This document shows, in pieces, positions 6,022 to 12,553 of a stretch of DNA of 12,553 bases (its first letter is position 1; each line of letters opens with the position of its first letter). The DNA comes from Negativicutes bacterium UBA1444 (GTDB taxonomy: Bacteria; Bacillota; Negativicutes; UBA1444). The notes beneath the pieces were generated by a model, which was given only the letters and a program-made list of their open reading frames with translations, made no database searches and was not told the origin of the DNA. The position numbers and the translations under genes were made by a program. Location of the stretch: positions 6,477-19,029 of the forward strand of contig DCTI01000143.1 of NCBI GenBank assembly GCA_002329525.1, in the 5' to 3' direction.

Positions 6022-7137
6022 ATGAACCAGAAAACCGGACTTGTGTTATCGGCCATACTGACGGCGATTGGCGCCATTGGTGCCGTCACCCTGCTCATTA
6101 AGGGGCACGGCGCAATGGGAACGACGCATCAGTTCCCTTGGGGGATTTTTATATCCGCGTATGTCTTTTTCGTATTGATTGGCTCCGGACTTTGCCTGAT
6201 TTCTTCGCTTGGCTGCGTCTTTGGTCTCGAGCCGTTTACCCGGTTAACCCGTCGGGCTGTCGTGCTGGCAATGATCACGCTGATGGCCGGATTTCTCATT
6301 ATGGGTCTGGAAACTCCGCAGCCGCTTCATATGATTTACATGCTGTTCTGCCCCAACTTTTCCGCCGCCATCTTTTGGATGGGCAGCCTCTATGGTGTAT
6401 ACCTGATTTTTCTGGCCGGTGAATTCTGGTACCTGATCTTGCAAAACAATGCCGGCAAGGCGCACAAATTTGGCATCCTGGCGTTTTTTACGGCACTGGC
6501 CGCTTCATCAAACCTGGGGGCCGTGTTTGGTTTTCTTCACGCCCGTCCGTACTGGGAAGGCGCCTATATGCCGATCTATTTCATCCTGACCGCCTTTCTG
6601 TCTGGATCGGCGGCGATCATCGTCCTCTATTATCTCTTAGAAAAAAAGAACGGCACGGTGTCATCCATTCTGCCAGTTACCGCCAAACTGATGGCCCTGC
6701 TGCTTTCCATCACTTTGTTCTTTACTCTCTGGAAACTTCTCACCGGACTGTATGGCGACATTCCGGGAAAAGCGGCAGCGTCGGCGGCTTTACTTTCCGG
6801 GCCTTATGCGTTGCACTTCTGGGGAATGGAAATCGGTGTCGGCTTAGTCGCGCCGCTGTTTCTGTTGCTGATGAAGCGGTCCCGCCCGGCGATGTTCTCG
6901 GCGGCGGTTCTATCCCTGGTCGGCATCTTTTTCATGCGTTACAACTTGGTCATGGCCGGTCAAATCGTTCCATTGGAAGTGATTGATCAATCTCCGCTGC
7001 CAGTGTCCTACCTTGCCTATTCTCCGTCTTGGGTGGAATTGGCGGTCGTTTGCCTTGGCTTTGGCTTTGTCGGTCTTGCGTACTTGTTTGCCGAAAAACG
7101 GCTGAATCTGGCCCCGACGGAAGAAAGCCCCACCTAA
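6022..7137 (+). CDS. NrfD/PsrC-type integral membrane quinone-interacting subunit
   Basis: This very hydrophobic 371-residue protein has about ten predicted membrane helices (roughly 7-27, 39-63, 78-96, 113-139, 150-171, 182-206, 221-240, 262-284, 290-306 and 336-357). Family hallmarks include FPWGIFISAYVFFVLIGSG (38-56), CPNFSAAIFWMG (110-121) and MRYNLVMAGQIVP (305-317). NrfD/PsrC proteins anchor Mo/FeS reductases and oxidise quinol, so this should pass electrons to the four-cluster subunit. No haem-binding pattern is evident and none is expected in this family. ATG 6022 is supported by GGGAGGAT a few bases upstream. It is the last gene of the operon, with a bidirectional hairpin 34 bases after its stop. 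Its distance from the A and B subunit genes (chaperone and rhodanese intervene) departs from the usual A-B-C order. Confidence 0.87.
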   Translation: MNQKTGLVLSAILTAIGAIGAVTLLIKGHGAMGTTHQFPWGIFISAYVFFVLIGSGLCLISSLGCVFGLEPFTRLTRRAVVLAMITLMAGFLIMGLETPQPLHMIYMLFCPNFSAAIFWMGSLYGVYLIFLAGEFWYLILQNNAGKAHKFGILAFFTALAASSNLGAVFGFLHARPYWEGAYMPIYFILTAFLSGSAAIIVLYYLLEKKNGTVSSILPVTAKLMALLLSITLFFTLWKLLTGLYGDIPGKAAASAALLSGPYALHFWGMEIGVGLVAPLFLLLMKRSRPAMFSAAVLSLVGIFFMRYNLVMAGQIVPLEVIDQSPLPVSYLAYSPSWVELAVVCLGFGFVGLAYLFAEKRLNLAPTEESPT

Positions 7138-7171
7138 GAAAGTTCTGCCTCGCAGCTACAGCAAAAATATT

Positions 7172-7213
7172 AAGGGGAAGCTGTAGTGGTCAAACACTAA
7201 GGCTTCCCCTTTT
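7172..7213. terminator. Bidirectional terminator between convergent genes
   Basis: A 10-bp perfect stem (AAGGGGAAGC at 7172-7181, GCTTCCCCTT at 7202-7211) encloses an inner TAGTG/CACTA pairing. T residues follow on the + strand, and a T-rich stretch follows on the - strand. It ends both the sulfur operon and the convergent regulator gene. Confidence 0.85.
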
Positions 7214-7233
7214 CATGCCTTTGCGTCTTGGTT

Positions 7234-9876
7234 TCAGATGCGCCAGACCAGTAGGACTTCGGTTCCGTCTTCGTTATACAGCATTCGGCAAGTTGTTGAC
7301 AACATGATCGGTATGCCGCGCCCCATTCCTTCATCCGCACCAAAACTGAACAGCTCGTCCGGTTTGGCCCGCAAGCGTTTTAGCAGGGCATTGCCGGCAA
7401 AGCCCATCCGGGAGGTCTTCACCCGCACAACCAGCCGTGAGCCAATCCGGTTAAAGCGGACCTTGGCCCAATTTTGACGGGAAACCGCATCCCGGCATTC
7501 CAGAGCATTGGCAATGGCTTCGTTGACCGCGACCTCTTGCAACGAATGCGGCAAACCGGTAACTTCGGCCAATATAGCGGCAATTTCACCCTTTAAGCGC
7601 TGATAGTCGCCATATCCATTCAAATGCAACAGCTTGGGCCAGGCATCCTGGCACGTGGCCCTGGCCGGGAGCGAACGGATCTGGATGCATACCGCGGTTG
7701 CGTCATCCCGACAGCGCCCCTCGCTGGCCATTTCCTCCAGGAATTTAATCATTGCCGGGTAATCATCAATGGGTGCATCCGAACGCTGAACCAATAATTC
7801 GGCCAGTCCATCCGTCAAGAAATAGCAGGCATCGCCATCTGACAGCGGCAAAACATGCATATCAAAGGTTTCCACCGAGCTTACTCCCAAAAACATCCCG
7901 GGCTTGGCCAATACGCCCCGGTGCTGGCGCGTCGATAACCAAATTTCCGGAATGCCGGCGCAAACCCAGCGCAATTGCCGTATCTGAAAATCAATTTCAA
8001 ACGCCACCGCGCCGGTGAACGTGCCCTCGTCAAAATATTGCCCGACCCGCCGATTGAGCCACCGCATTTGCTCGGATAACGGCAAATCCATCTCGTTGAC
8101 TTCTCGCAGCAAAACATGCATGGAGGCAGTATTCAGGGCCGTTCCGAGTCCGTGGCCGGTTGCATCGGCTATGAAACCGCGTAATACCTGCCCGTGATAG
8201 CGCCAATCCATAAAATACAGATCACCACCCACATAGCTGAATGGCTTGTAAATAGTATGGACATCCAAACAGGATTTGGGCTGAATTTTGGTAAGCAAAG
8301 CCTTCTGGACTCGGGTGGCTAGCTGGGCATCCCGCTGTATTTCTTTTTCCCGGTGCACTTCGTCGGATATATCCCGGATGGTTAATGTCATAAGCTGGCG
8401 GCCACGATATTTTACCAGTACGGAAGATCTTTCGACCTGCACCAAAGAGCCATTTTTATGCCGAACCAGCCGACGTTGCATCGGCAGGAAGCCTTCCGTC
8501 TTGATCTTATCCAGAAAACCCCTGACGTTTTCCGGTGAATCCGCCGTGATCTGATACAAAGTCAAGGGGCGGTCCCGCTGGACAACATAGCCGAAGCGTT
8601 CACTGAACCGGACATTCGCCTCCAAAATTTCACCGGTGTCGGGATCGCAGATGGCAACGGGTTCCGGCGCCTGCTCCAGCACCGCTCGATATCGGGCTTC
8701 GTTATCCGCCAGCGCCTCTTCCATTCTTTTACGATCCGTGATATCTCTGGCAATGCCCAAAATTCCGATCAGGTTCCCGCTGGAATCTTTCATTGGCATC
8801 TTGATCGTTTCCAGCAAAACCCGCTGCCCGCTGTCAGCAAAGCTGATCCATTCTTCGTTAATGCTGGGGGTGCCGGCCAGCATGGCTTTCCGATCATGTT
8901 CCCGGAATGAATCGGCCAACTCTTGGCTGACAAAATCATAGTCGGTCTTACCGGCGATCTCCGCTTCCCGGGCGCCAAAAAATCTTTCAAACATGGGATT
9001 GCAGGACAAATATACGCCATCGACATCCTTGAGCCAGATCAGATCAGGGATCGTATCTACAAGGGTGCGCAGCCGGACTTCCTTCTCTTCCAGTTGGCGG
9101 GTCATTCGCGTTTGTTCCGTAATATCCATCCCAATACCGGCAAAATAAAGTTTTTCACCAATCGTCAGGGAAACAGCCGACAGCCGGAACGGAATCCGTC
9201 CACCAGCGCGGGTGCGCAAATTTGCTTCCAGCGTGGCCGAACCATCGCGAAAAACCTTAACCAGTTCAGTGGCCGCCCGTTGATAGGATTCCGGGTCGCC
9301 TTCGAACCAATCCAGCAATTTCATCCGGGATAATTCTTCCTCGGAAAAGCCGGTCGCCTTGCCGATCTGGCGGTTCCAGCGAACGGGATTTCCCTGCTCG
9401 TCATACAGATACAAGGCCCCAGGAACAATGTCAAAAACAGCATCCGTCATGCTCCGCTCCTGTTCCAGCCTGGCTTGGGTCTCGACGAGTTCGGAATATT
9501 GGGCGGCCAATTCTTCATTTGCCGCCGTTAAATCCGCCGTCCGTTCGGCGATGCGCTGTTCCAGTTTGTCGTTCGCCGTCGCCAGGTTGTGGTTCAGGGA
9601 TTCAATTTCATCGTTCATGGCCTGAATTTCTTCATTTTGCGCGGTTAATTCTTCATTCAGAGCCGAAACAGCTTCATTTTTCAGCGCAAGTTGTTCGTTG
9701 GCCGCAACGATTTCACGGGTGCGTTCTGCCACACAATTTTCCAGATTGCGGTTCAGGCCCAGCAAATCCTGTTCCAGCCGCAAGGCCCGTCTGGCGATCC
9801 AGACAGCCACACCCAGTATCAGAATAAATAGGCCGGCAATCAGATAGGGAATGATTCGTCCATAAAAAAGGTCCAA
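7234..9876 (-). CDS. Membrane-anchored PAS sensor with PP2C (RsbU/SpoIIE-type) phosphatase and RsbW-like ATPase domain
   Basis: This 880-residue protein has the following order. One membrane helix (about 9-27). A long coiled coil (30-142) containing two similar AERT..AANE.LA segments at 50-64 and 109-123. Three PAS domains (about 143-257, 268-383 and 395-505). A PP2C-type serine phosphatase (530-734) with its metal-binding acids in place: VGGD 549-552, ADATGHG 570-576, TDG 688-690 and DD 724-725. Last, a GHKL ATPase domain of the anti-sigma kinase type (755-880), with N-box NEAIANALE (785-793) and G-box region GADEGMGRG (846-854). No histidine phosphorylation motif is seen, so it is not a classical histidine kinase. 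In the RsbU/RsbW scheme such domains dephosphorylate and phosphorylate an anti-anti-sigma protein, but no STAS-domain gene is in the window. The TTG start at 9876 is used because a stop codon (TAA) lies five codons upstream in frame; GGGGA is a modest binding site. Confidence 0.85.
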   Translation of the reverse strand: MDLFYGRIIPYLIAGLFILILGVAVWIARRALRLEQDLLGLNRNLENCVAERTREIVAANEQLALKNEAVSALNEELTAQNEEIQAMNDEIESLNHNLATANDKLEQRIAERTADLTAANEELAAQYSELVETQARLEQERSMTDAVFDIVPGALYLYDEQGNPVRWNRQIGKATGFSEEELSRMKLLDWFEGDPESYQRAATELVKVFRDGSATLEANLRTRAGGRIPFRLSAVSLTIGEKLYFAGIGMDITEQTRMTRQLEEKEVRLRTLVDTIPDLIWLKDVDGVYLSCNPMFERFFGAREAEIAGKTDYDFVSQELADSFREHDRKAMLAGTPSINEEWISFADSGQRVLLETIKMPMKDSSGNLIGILGIARDITDRKRMEEALADNEARYRAVLEQAPEPVAICDPDTGEILEANVRFSERFGYVVQRDRPLTLYQITADSPENVRGFLDKIKTEGFLPMQRRLVRHKNGSLVQVERSSVLVKYRGRQLMTLTIRDISDEVHREKEIQRDAQLATRVQKALLTKIQPKSCLDVHTIYKPFSYVGGDLYFMDWRYHGQVLRGFIADATGHGLGTALNTASMHVLLREVNEMDLPLSEQMRWLNRRVGQYFDEGTFTGAVAFEIDFQIRQLRWVCAGIPEIWLSTRQHRGVLAKPGMFLGVSSVETFDMHVLPLSDGDACYFLTDGLAELLVQRSDAPIDDYPAMIKFLEEMASEGRCRDDATAVCIQIRSLPARATCQDAWPKLLHLNGYGDYQRLKGEIAAILAEVTGLPHSLQEVAVNEAIANALECRDAVSRQNWAKVRFNRIGSRLVVRVKTSRMGFAGNALLKRLRAKPDELFSFGADEGMGRGIPIMLSTTCRMLYNEDGTEVLLVWRI

Positions 9877-9982
9877 AGGATCCCCGCCTTACGCAAAATC
9901 AATTTTATTGGAAATGGATGCGCTTTTTTTCTCTCTTCTGAGTTCGTCATCGCCCGACAAAACCCTGCCAAATCCTATGACA

Positions 9983-10024
9983 AAAACCCCGCTTCTGTGT
10001 CAGCTGGCACAGAAGCGGGGTTTT
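9983..10024 (-). terminator. Strong intrinsic terminator after the dehydrogenase gene
   Basis: The two 17-base arms (9983-9999 and 10008-10024) are perfectly complementary around an 8-base loop, with a GC-rich core and A/T ends. It lies 22 bases past the dehydrogenase stop, and on the - strand the stem ends in a T-run. The symmetry would also terminate + strand transcripts. Confidence 0.93.
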
Positions 10025-10046
10025 CGTATAATGTGATGTCGCTGTA

Positions 10047-11000
10047 TTATTTTTGTCCCTTATCTTTTTGCAACCATTCAATCAGCACAGCTTCCCGGTC
10101 TTTTTTCAGTTTACCGAGCACTTCCGGCTTGGTCCAGTCATAGAAGCCTTTGCCGGTCTTCGAGCCGAGGTCGCCGCGCGCCACCGTTTCCGCCAGCAGG
10201 GGCGAAGACACAGGGTCGTTGCAAAGATCTTTATACAAATAGCTGGAGATGTTCTGGAAAATATCCAAGCCACCCAAATCAGCGCTTTCCAGAGGGCCGG
10301 TTACGCCATAGCGGCGGCCGAGACTGTAGCGGACGGTAGCATCGACCGCTTCCGGCGTGGCAATCCCTTCCTGAACAATATACAATGCTTCACGCAACAT
10401 CGCCAGTTGCAGCCGGTTGCCGATGAATCCCAGAGCTTCCCGTTTCAGCGCCACCGGCTTTTTGCCGATCATCTCCATCAGCGCCCAGGTCACATCCACG
10501 GTTTTTTGATCGGTGTATTTACCCGGTACTACTTCGACCAGCGGCACCAGATGTGGGGGATTCCAAAAATGCGCCACCACGAATTTATCTTTGCGGCTGA
10601 TTGCTTCCGCCACGGCAGTAGGGCTCAAGCCGGAAGTGTTGGTCGCAAAAATGGTTCTTTCCGGGCACAATTGATCCAGTTGCTTAAAAATAGCCTGTTT
10701 GGTGGGAAGGTCCTCTGCGACAGATTCGATGACAAAATCTGCGTCCTGCGCCGCTTCTGCCAGTGAAGTCACTCCTTGAACCCGCGCTAAAATCTTCGGA
10801 ACGTCCTCATCGCTAATCAACTGATGCGTCCGATACGTTTCCAAGGCCCCGCGGATTCCCTTCATGCCCCGCTCGATGCTTTCCAGGGTACGTCCGTACA
10901 TACGGACATTGTAACCCGCTTTGGCAAACATGACCGCAGTTCCGTGCCCCATGGTTCCAGTTCCCACATTGCAGATCGTCCGGATGTCTTTTGCCTCCAT
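10047..11000 (-). CDS. 3-hydroxyacyl-CoA dehydrogenase family protein (NAD-dependent)
   Basis: This 317-residue cytoplasmic oxidoreductase has an N-terminal Rossmann fold with GTGTMGHG (13-20). The family's catalytic positions are present: Ser123 (NTSGLS), His144 and Glu156 (AHFWNPPHLVPLVEVVPG, 143-160) and Asn195 (GFIGNRLQ). The C-terminal domain ends with LGSKTGKGFYDW. In the classical role it interconverts 3-hydroxyacyl-CoA and 3-oxoacyl-CoA, as in butyryl-CoA metabolism. The NPPHLVPLVEV form of the active-site segment also recalls the L-gulonate and L-carnitine 3-dehydrogenase branch, and the protein is longer than typical ~280-residue hydroxybutyryl-CoA dehydrogenases, so the substrate is uncertain. 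The ATG at 11000 has an excellent AAGGAGG (minus strand, within 11006-11014). It appears monocistronic, driven by a sigma-54 promoter and ended by a strong terminator, and probably controlled by the adjacent activator. Confidence 0.85.
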   Translation of the reverse strand: MEAKDIRTICNVGTGTMGHGTAVMFAKAGYNVRMYGRTLESIERGMKGIRGALETYRTHQLISDEDVPKILARVQGVTSLAEAAQDADFVIESVAEDLPTKQAIFKQLDQLCPERTIFATNTSGLSPTAVAEAISRKDKFVVAHFWNPPHLVPLVEVVPGKYTDQKTVDVTWALMEMIGKKPVALKREALGFIGNRLQLAMLREALYIVQEGIATPEAVDATVRYSLGRRYGVTGPLESADLGGLDIFQNISSYLYKDLCNDPVSSPLLAETVARGDLGSKTGKGFYDWTKPEVLGKLKKDREAVLIEWLQKDKGQK

Positions 11001-11027
11001 TACCTTTCCTCCTTAAAATTATTTATG

Positions 11028-11064
11028 GGCTTGGCTAAATATCATGCAATTATTGTGCCAAGCC
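11028..11064. repeat. 8-bp perfect inverted repeat spanning the sigma-54 promoter
   Basis: GGCTTGGC (11028-11035) and GCCAAGCC (11057-11064) are perfect inverted arms with a 21-base spacer. One arm covers the -24 element and the other lies near the expected start site. It could be a binding site that occludes the promoter or simply a chance extension of the -24 motif; transcripts should not contain both arms. Confidence 0.55.
11044..11061 (-). promoter_or_regulatory. Sigma-54 (-24/-12) promoter of the dehydrogenase gene
   Basis: On the minus strand the sequence reads TTGGCAC AATAA TTGCAT, a perfect match to the TGGCAC-N5-TTGC consensus, with the GG and GC pairs ten bases apart. It lies in the 74-base gap between the sigma-54 activator gene and the dehydrogenase gene. 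It points at the latter, with transcription expected to start near 11034. Confidence 0.88.
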
Positions 11065-11074
11065 ATTTCATAGT

Positions 11075-12478
11075 TTATTCGATTTCCTGCGCGTCAGGCC
11101 CCAAACCAGTCTGACCGAGTCCGTGCTCGTCAATTTTGTACAAAAGGGCTCGGCGGCTGATATCCAAGGCTTTGGCTGTTTTGACCCGGTTGCCGTTATT
11201 CTGCCGCAGGGCATTTTCGATGATCTGTTTTTCCACCCGGTGCATTTGTTCCCGATAGGTTCCGGATTCCGGCACTGCAACCACCGGCAATTCCTCCGCC
11301 GGCAACAGTCCCGGCAGGTCCATAACGTCAATCACGCCCTGGGACAAGATGACCGCTCGCTCCAGAACATTGCCCAATTCCCGGACGTTGCCGGGCCAGG
11401 GACAACGGCAAAGCAATTTCAAAGCCTCGGGGGATACGATTGGCACTTCCACATGTGCTTCATCGGCGTATCGGCGAACAAAGTAATCCACAAAAGCCGG
11501 AATATCCTCCACCCGTTCCCGTAGTGCGGGAACATGGATCGGCACCACTTTGAGGCGGTAGAAAAGATCGGCCCGAAAAAGGCCTTGCTGAACTCTTTCC
11601 TCCAGGTTTCGATTCGTTGCGGCAACGATCCGGACATCAACTTTGATGGTTTCAGTCCCGCCAACCCGTTCAAACGTTTTTTCCTGCAAAACCCTCAGTA
11701 GTTTGACTTGAAGCGCCAACGGCAATTCACCGATTTCATCCAACAGCATCGTCCCGCCGTTCGCCAACTCGAATCTGCCAGGTTTCTTAGCTACAGCGCC
11801 GGTAAAGGCCCCTTTTTCATGGCCAAACAACTCGCTTTCCATCAAACCTTCCGGCAATGCACCACAATTTACCTTGATAAAGGGATTGTCCCGTCGGGTA
11901 CTGTTACGGTGGATCGTTTGGGCGATTACTTCTTTACCGCTGCCGCTCTCACCGGTGATCAATACGGTCGCATTCGTTTGGGCGACGCGGCCTACAACCT
12001 TATAGATGGACTGAACGGCCGGGCTCTTGCCAATGATGGTTTCCAACTGGAAATGTTTTTTCAGTTCATTCCGCAGTTCGGCCAGTTCCGCCCGCATGCA
12101 CCGCATCTGGTAAGCCCGGTCCAACATGAGCCGCAATTCATTTACATTGGAGGGTTTGACCAGATAATCGAACGCCCCCATCTTCATGGCTTCCACGACG
12201 GTATCCAGTGTACCGTAGGCAGTCATCAGGATGACCGGTATTTCGGGGAACTCCTGATGAATTAGCCGGAAGGCCTCCAATCCGTCCATGACCGGCATCT
12301 TGATGTCCATGATAATGACAGAAGGGGAACATTCGCGCGTCATTTCCAACGCCTTCAGCCCGTTTTCAGCCAGCCAGGTATCGTATCCCGCTTTTCTGGC
12401 AACTTCATGCAACAATTGCCGGACGGTCAACTGGTCATCCACGATTAATACGGATTTCGTCAGGGTTGCCGTCTGCAT
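11075..12478 (-). CDS. Sigma-54-dependent response regulator (NtrC/AtoC family)
   Basis: This 467-residue protein has three modules. The receiver domain (about 8-122) has acidic residues Asp14/Asp15, phospho-acceptor Asp58 (IIMDIKMPVMDG), Thr86 and Lys108. The AAA+ domain (about 148-385) has Walker A GESGSGKE (176-183), the sigma-54 contact loop GAFTGA (223-228), Walker B TMLLDEIGE (243-251) and arginine-rich FRADLFYRL (301-309). A Fis-type helix-turn-helix lies at about 412-450. It should bind an enhancer, hydrolyse ATP and open sigma-54 promoters when phosphorylated by the kinase encoded just upstream. A GTG at 12487 extends the frame by three codons, but it directly abuts the Shine-Dalgarno sequence, so the ATG at 12478 is preferred. 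The start overlaps the kinase gene by 44 bases. The sigma-54 promoter 14 bases past its stop makes the dehydrogenase gene the likely local target. Confidence 0.93.
   Translation of the reverse strand: MQTATLTKSVLIVDDQLTVRQLLHEVARKAGYDTWLAENGLKALEMTRECSPSVIIMDIKMPVMDGLEAFRLIHQEFPEIPVILMTAYGTLDTVVEAMKMGAFDYLVKPSNVNELRLMLDRAYQMRCMRAELAELRNELKKHFQLETIIGKSPAVQSIYKVVGRVAQTNATVLITGESGSGKEVIAQTIHRNSTRRDNPFIKVNCGALPEGLMESELFGHEKGAFTGAVAKKPGRFELANGGTMLLDEIGELPLALQVKLLRVLQEKTFERVGGTETIKVDVRIVAATNRNLEERVQQGLFRADLFYRLKVVPIHVPALRERVEDIPAFVDYFVRRYADEAHVEVPIVSPEALKLLCRCPWPGNVRELGNVLERAVILSQGVIDVMDLPGLLPAEELPVVAVPESGTYREQMHRVEKQIIENALRQNNGNRVKTAKALDISRRALLYKIDEHGLGQTGLGPDAQEIE
11134..11145. promoter_or_regulatory. 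Candidate enhancer palindrome inside the activator gene
   Basis: TTTTGTACAAAA is a perfect 12-bp palindrome centred about 105 bases upstream of the predicted sigma-54 start site, the usual range for enhancer sites. However, it encodes the conserved LLYK of the helix-turn-helix, so the palindrome may be a by-product of coding. Confidence 0.3.
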
Positions 12479-12553
12479 TGGACTCACCTCCTGTCACAGG
12501 GAAAATCACCTTAAATGTGCTACCGATACCTACTTCTGACTCGACAACAATTA
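12435..12553 (-). CDS. C-terminal end of a sensor histidine kinase (partial)
   Basis: The last 38 codons of a frame enter from the right edge on the minus strand. The visible peptide begins IVVESEVGIGSTFKVIFP, the typical last strands of a histidine-kinase ATPase domain (compare the common SEVGKGTTFTVxLP ending), then a polar tail of about 20 residues and a TGA at 12435-12437. It overlaps the response-regulator start by 44 bases, showing co-transcription and probable translational coupling, so this is almost certainly the cognate kinase. Sensor domains lie outside the window. Confidence 0.8.
   Translation of the reverse strand, partial: IVVESEVGIGSTFKVIFPVTGGESNADGNPDEIRINRG
12484..12492 (-). 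promoter_or_regulatory. Full-consensus ribosome binding site of the response regulator
   Basis: The minus strand reads AGGAGGTGA, matching the anti-Shine-Dalgarno over nine bases, and ends 5 bases before the ATG at 12478. It lies inside the kinase coding sequence and rules out the GTG at 12487, which falls within it. Confidence 0.85.

Noticed and set aside
9930..9985. Possible sigma-54 promoter for the PAS/PP2C gene (TTGGCAGGGTTTTGT on the minus strand)
   Set aside because: The -24 part is fair, but the -12 GC is missing at the required ten-base spacing.
10053..10766. Plus-strand open frame (237 codons) opposite the dehydrogenase gene
   Set aside because: The minus-strand dehydrogenase has intact Rossmann and catalytic motifs over the same bases, and the antisense product resembles nothing.
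12476..12487. GTG at 12487 as start of the response regulator
   Set aside because: It lies within the AGGAGGTGA binding site with no spacer; ATG 12478 has proper spacing.

Overview
The window looks like chromosomal DNA of an anaerobic bacterium, most likely a Bacillota. The evidence is strong AGGAGG-type ribosome binding sites, GTG and TTG starts, compact intrinsic terminators, a respiratory molybdoenzyme with lipoprotein partners, a sigma-54 activator and an RsbU/SpoIIE-type regulator. A Negativicutes (Sporomusaceae-like) host is my favoured guess, but it rests on general resemblance only. No tRNA, rRNA, CRISPR array, transposon or prophage gene was seen.

Region 1 (1-260) is the 3' end of an unrecognised gene followed by an intrinsic terminator.

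Region 2 (about 260-7213, + strand) is a six-gene unit that reads as an extracytoplasmic sulfur-compound reductase of the polysulfide/thiosulfate reductase (Psr/Phs) class. The order is: double-rhodanese lipoprotein; Tat-exported molybdopterin catalytic subunit; four-cluster ferredoxin-like subunit; TorD-like chaperone; a second double-rhodanese lipoprotein; NrfD-type membrane anchor. The proposed logic is that the NrfD subunit takes electrons from quinol, the iron-sulfur subunit relays them, the Mo enzyme reduces a sulfur substrate outside the membrane, and the two membrane-tethered rhodanese proteins bind or hand over sulfane sulfur. The operon has a good -10 box but no recognisable -35. Two palindromes lie upstream of it, and it ends in a bidirectional hairpin.

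Region 3 (7234-9876, - strand) is one large regulator: membrane anchor, coiled coil, three PAS domains, a PP2C phosphatase and an RsbW-like ATPase domain. It converges on the sulfur operon.

Region 4 (9983-12553, - strand) is a regulatory cassette. It holds the end of a histidine kinase gene, overlapping a sigma-54-dependent response regulator, then a well-matched -24/-12 promoter, then a 3-hydroxyacyl-CoA dehydrogenase gene closed by a 17-bp perfect terminator stem. The arrangement implies that the two-component system switches on the dehydrogenase, and possibly other targets, in response to an unknown signal.

The most unusual item is the Mo-reductase operon carrying two different duplicated rhodanese lipoproteins, one with a catalytic cysteine replaced. 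All functions are inferred from motifs read by eye; no database search was run.
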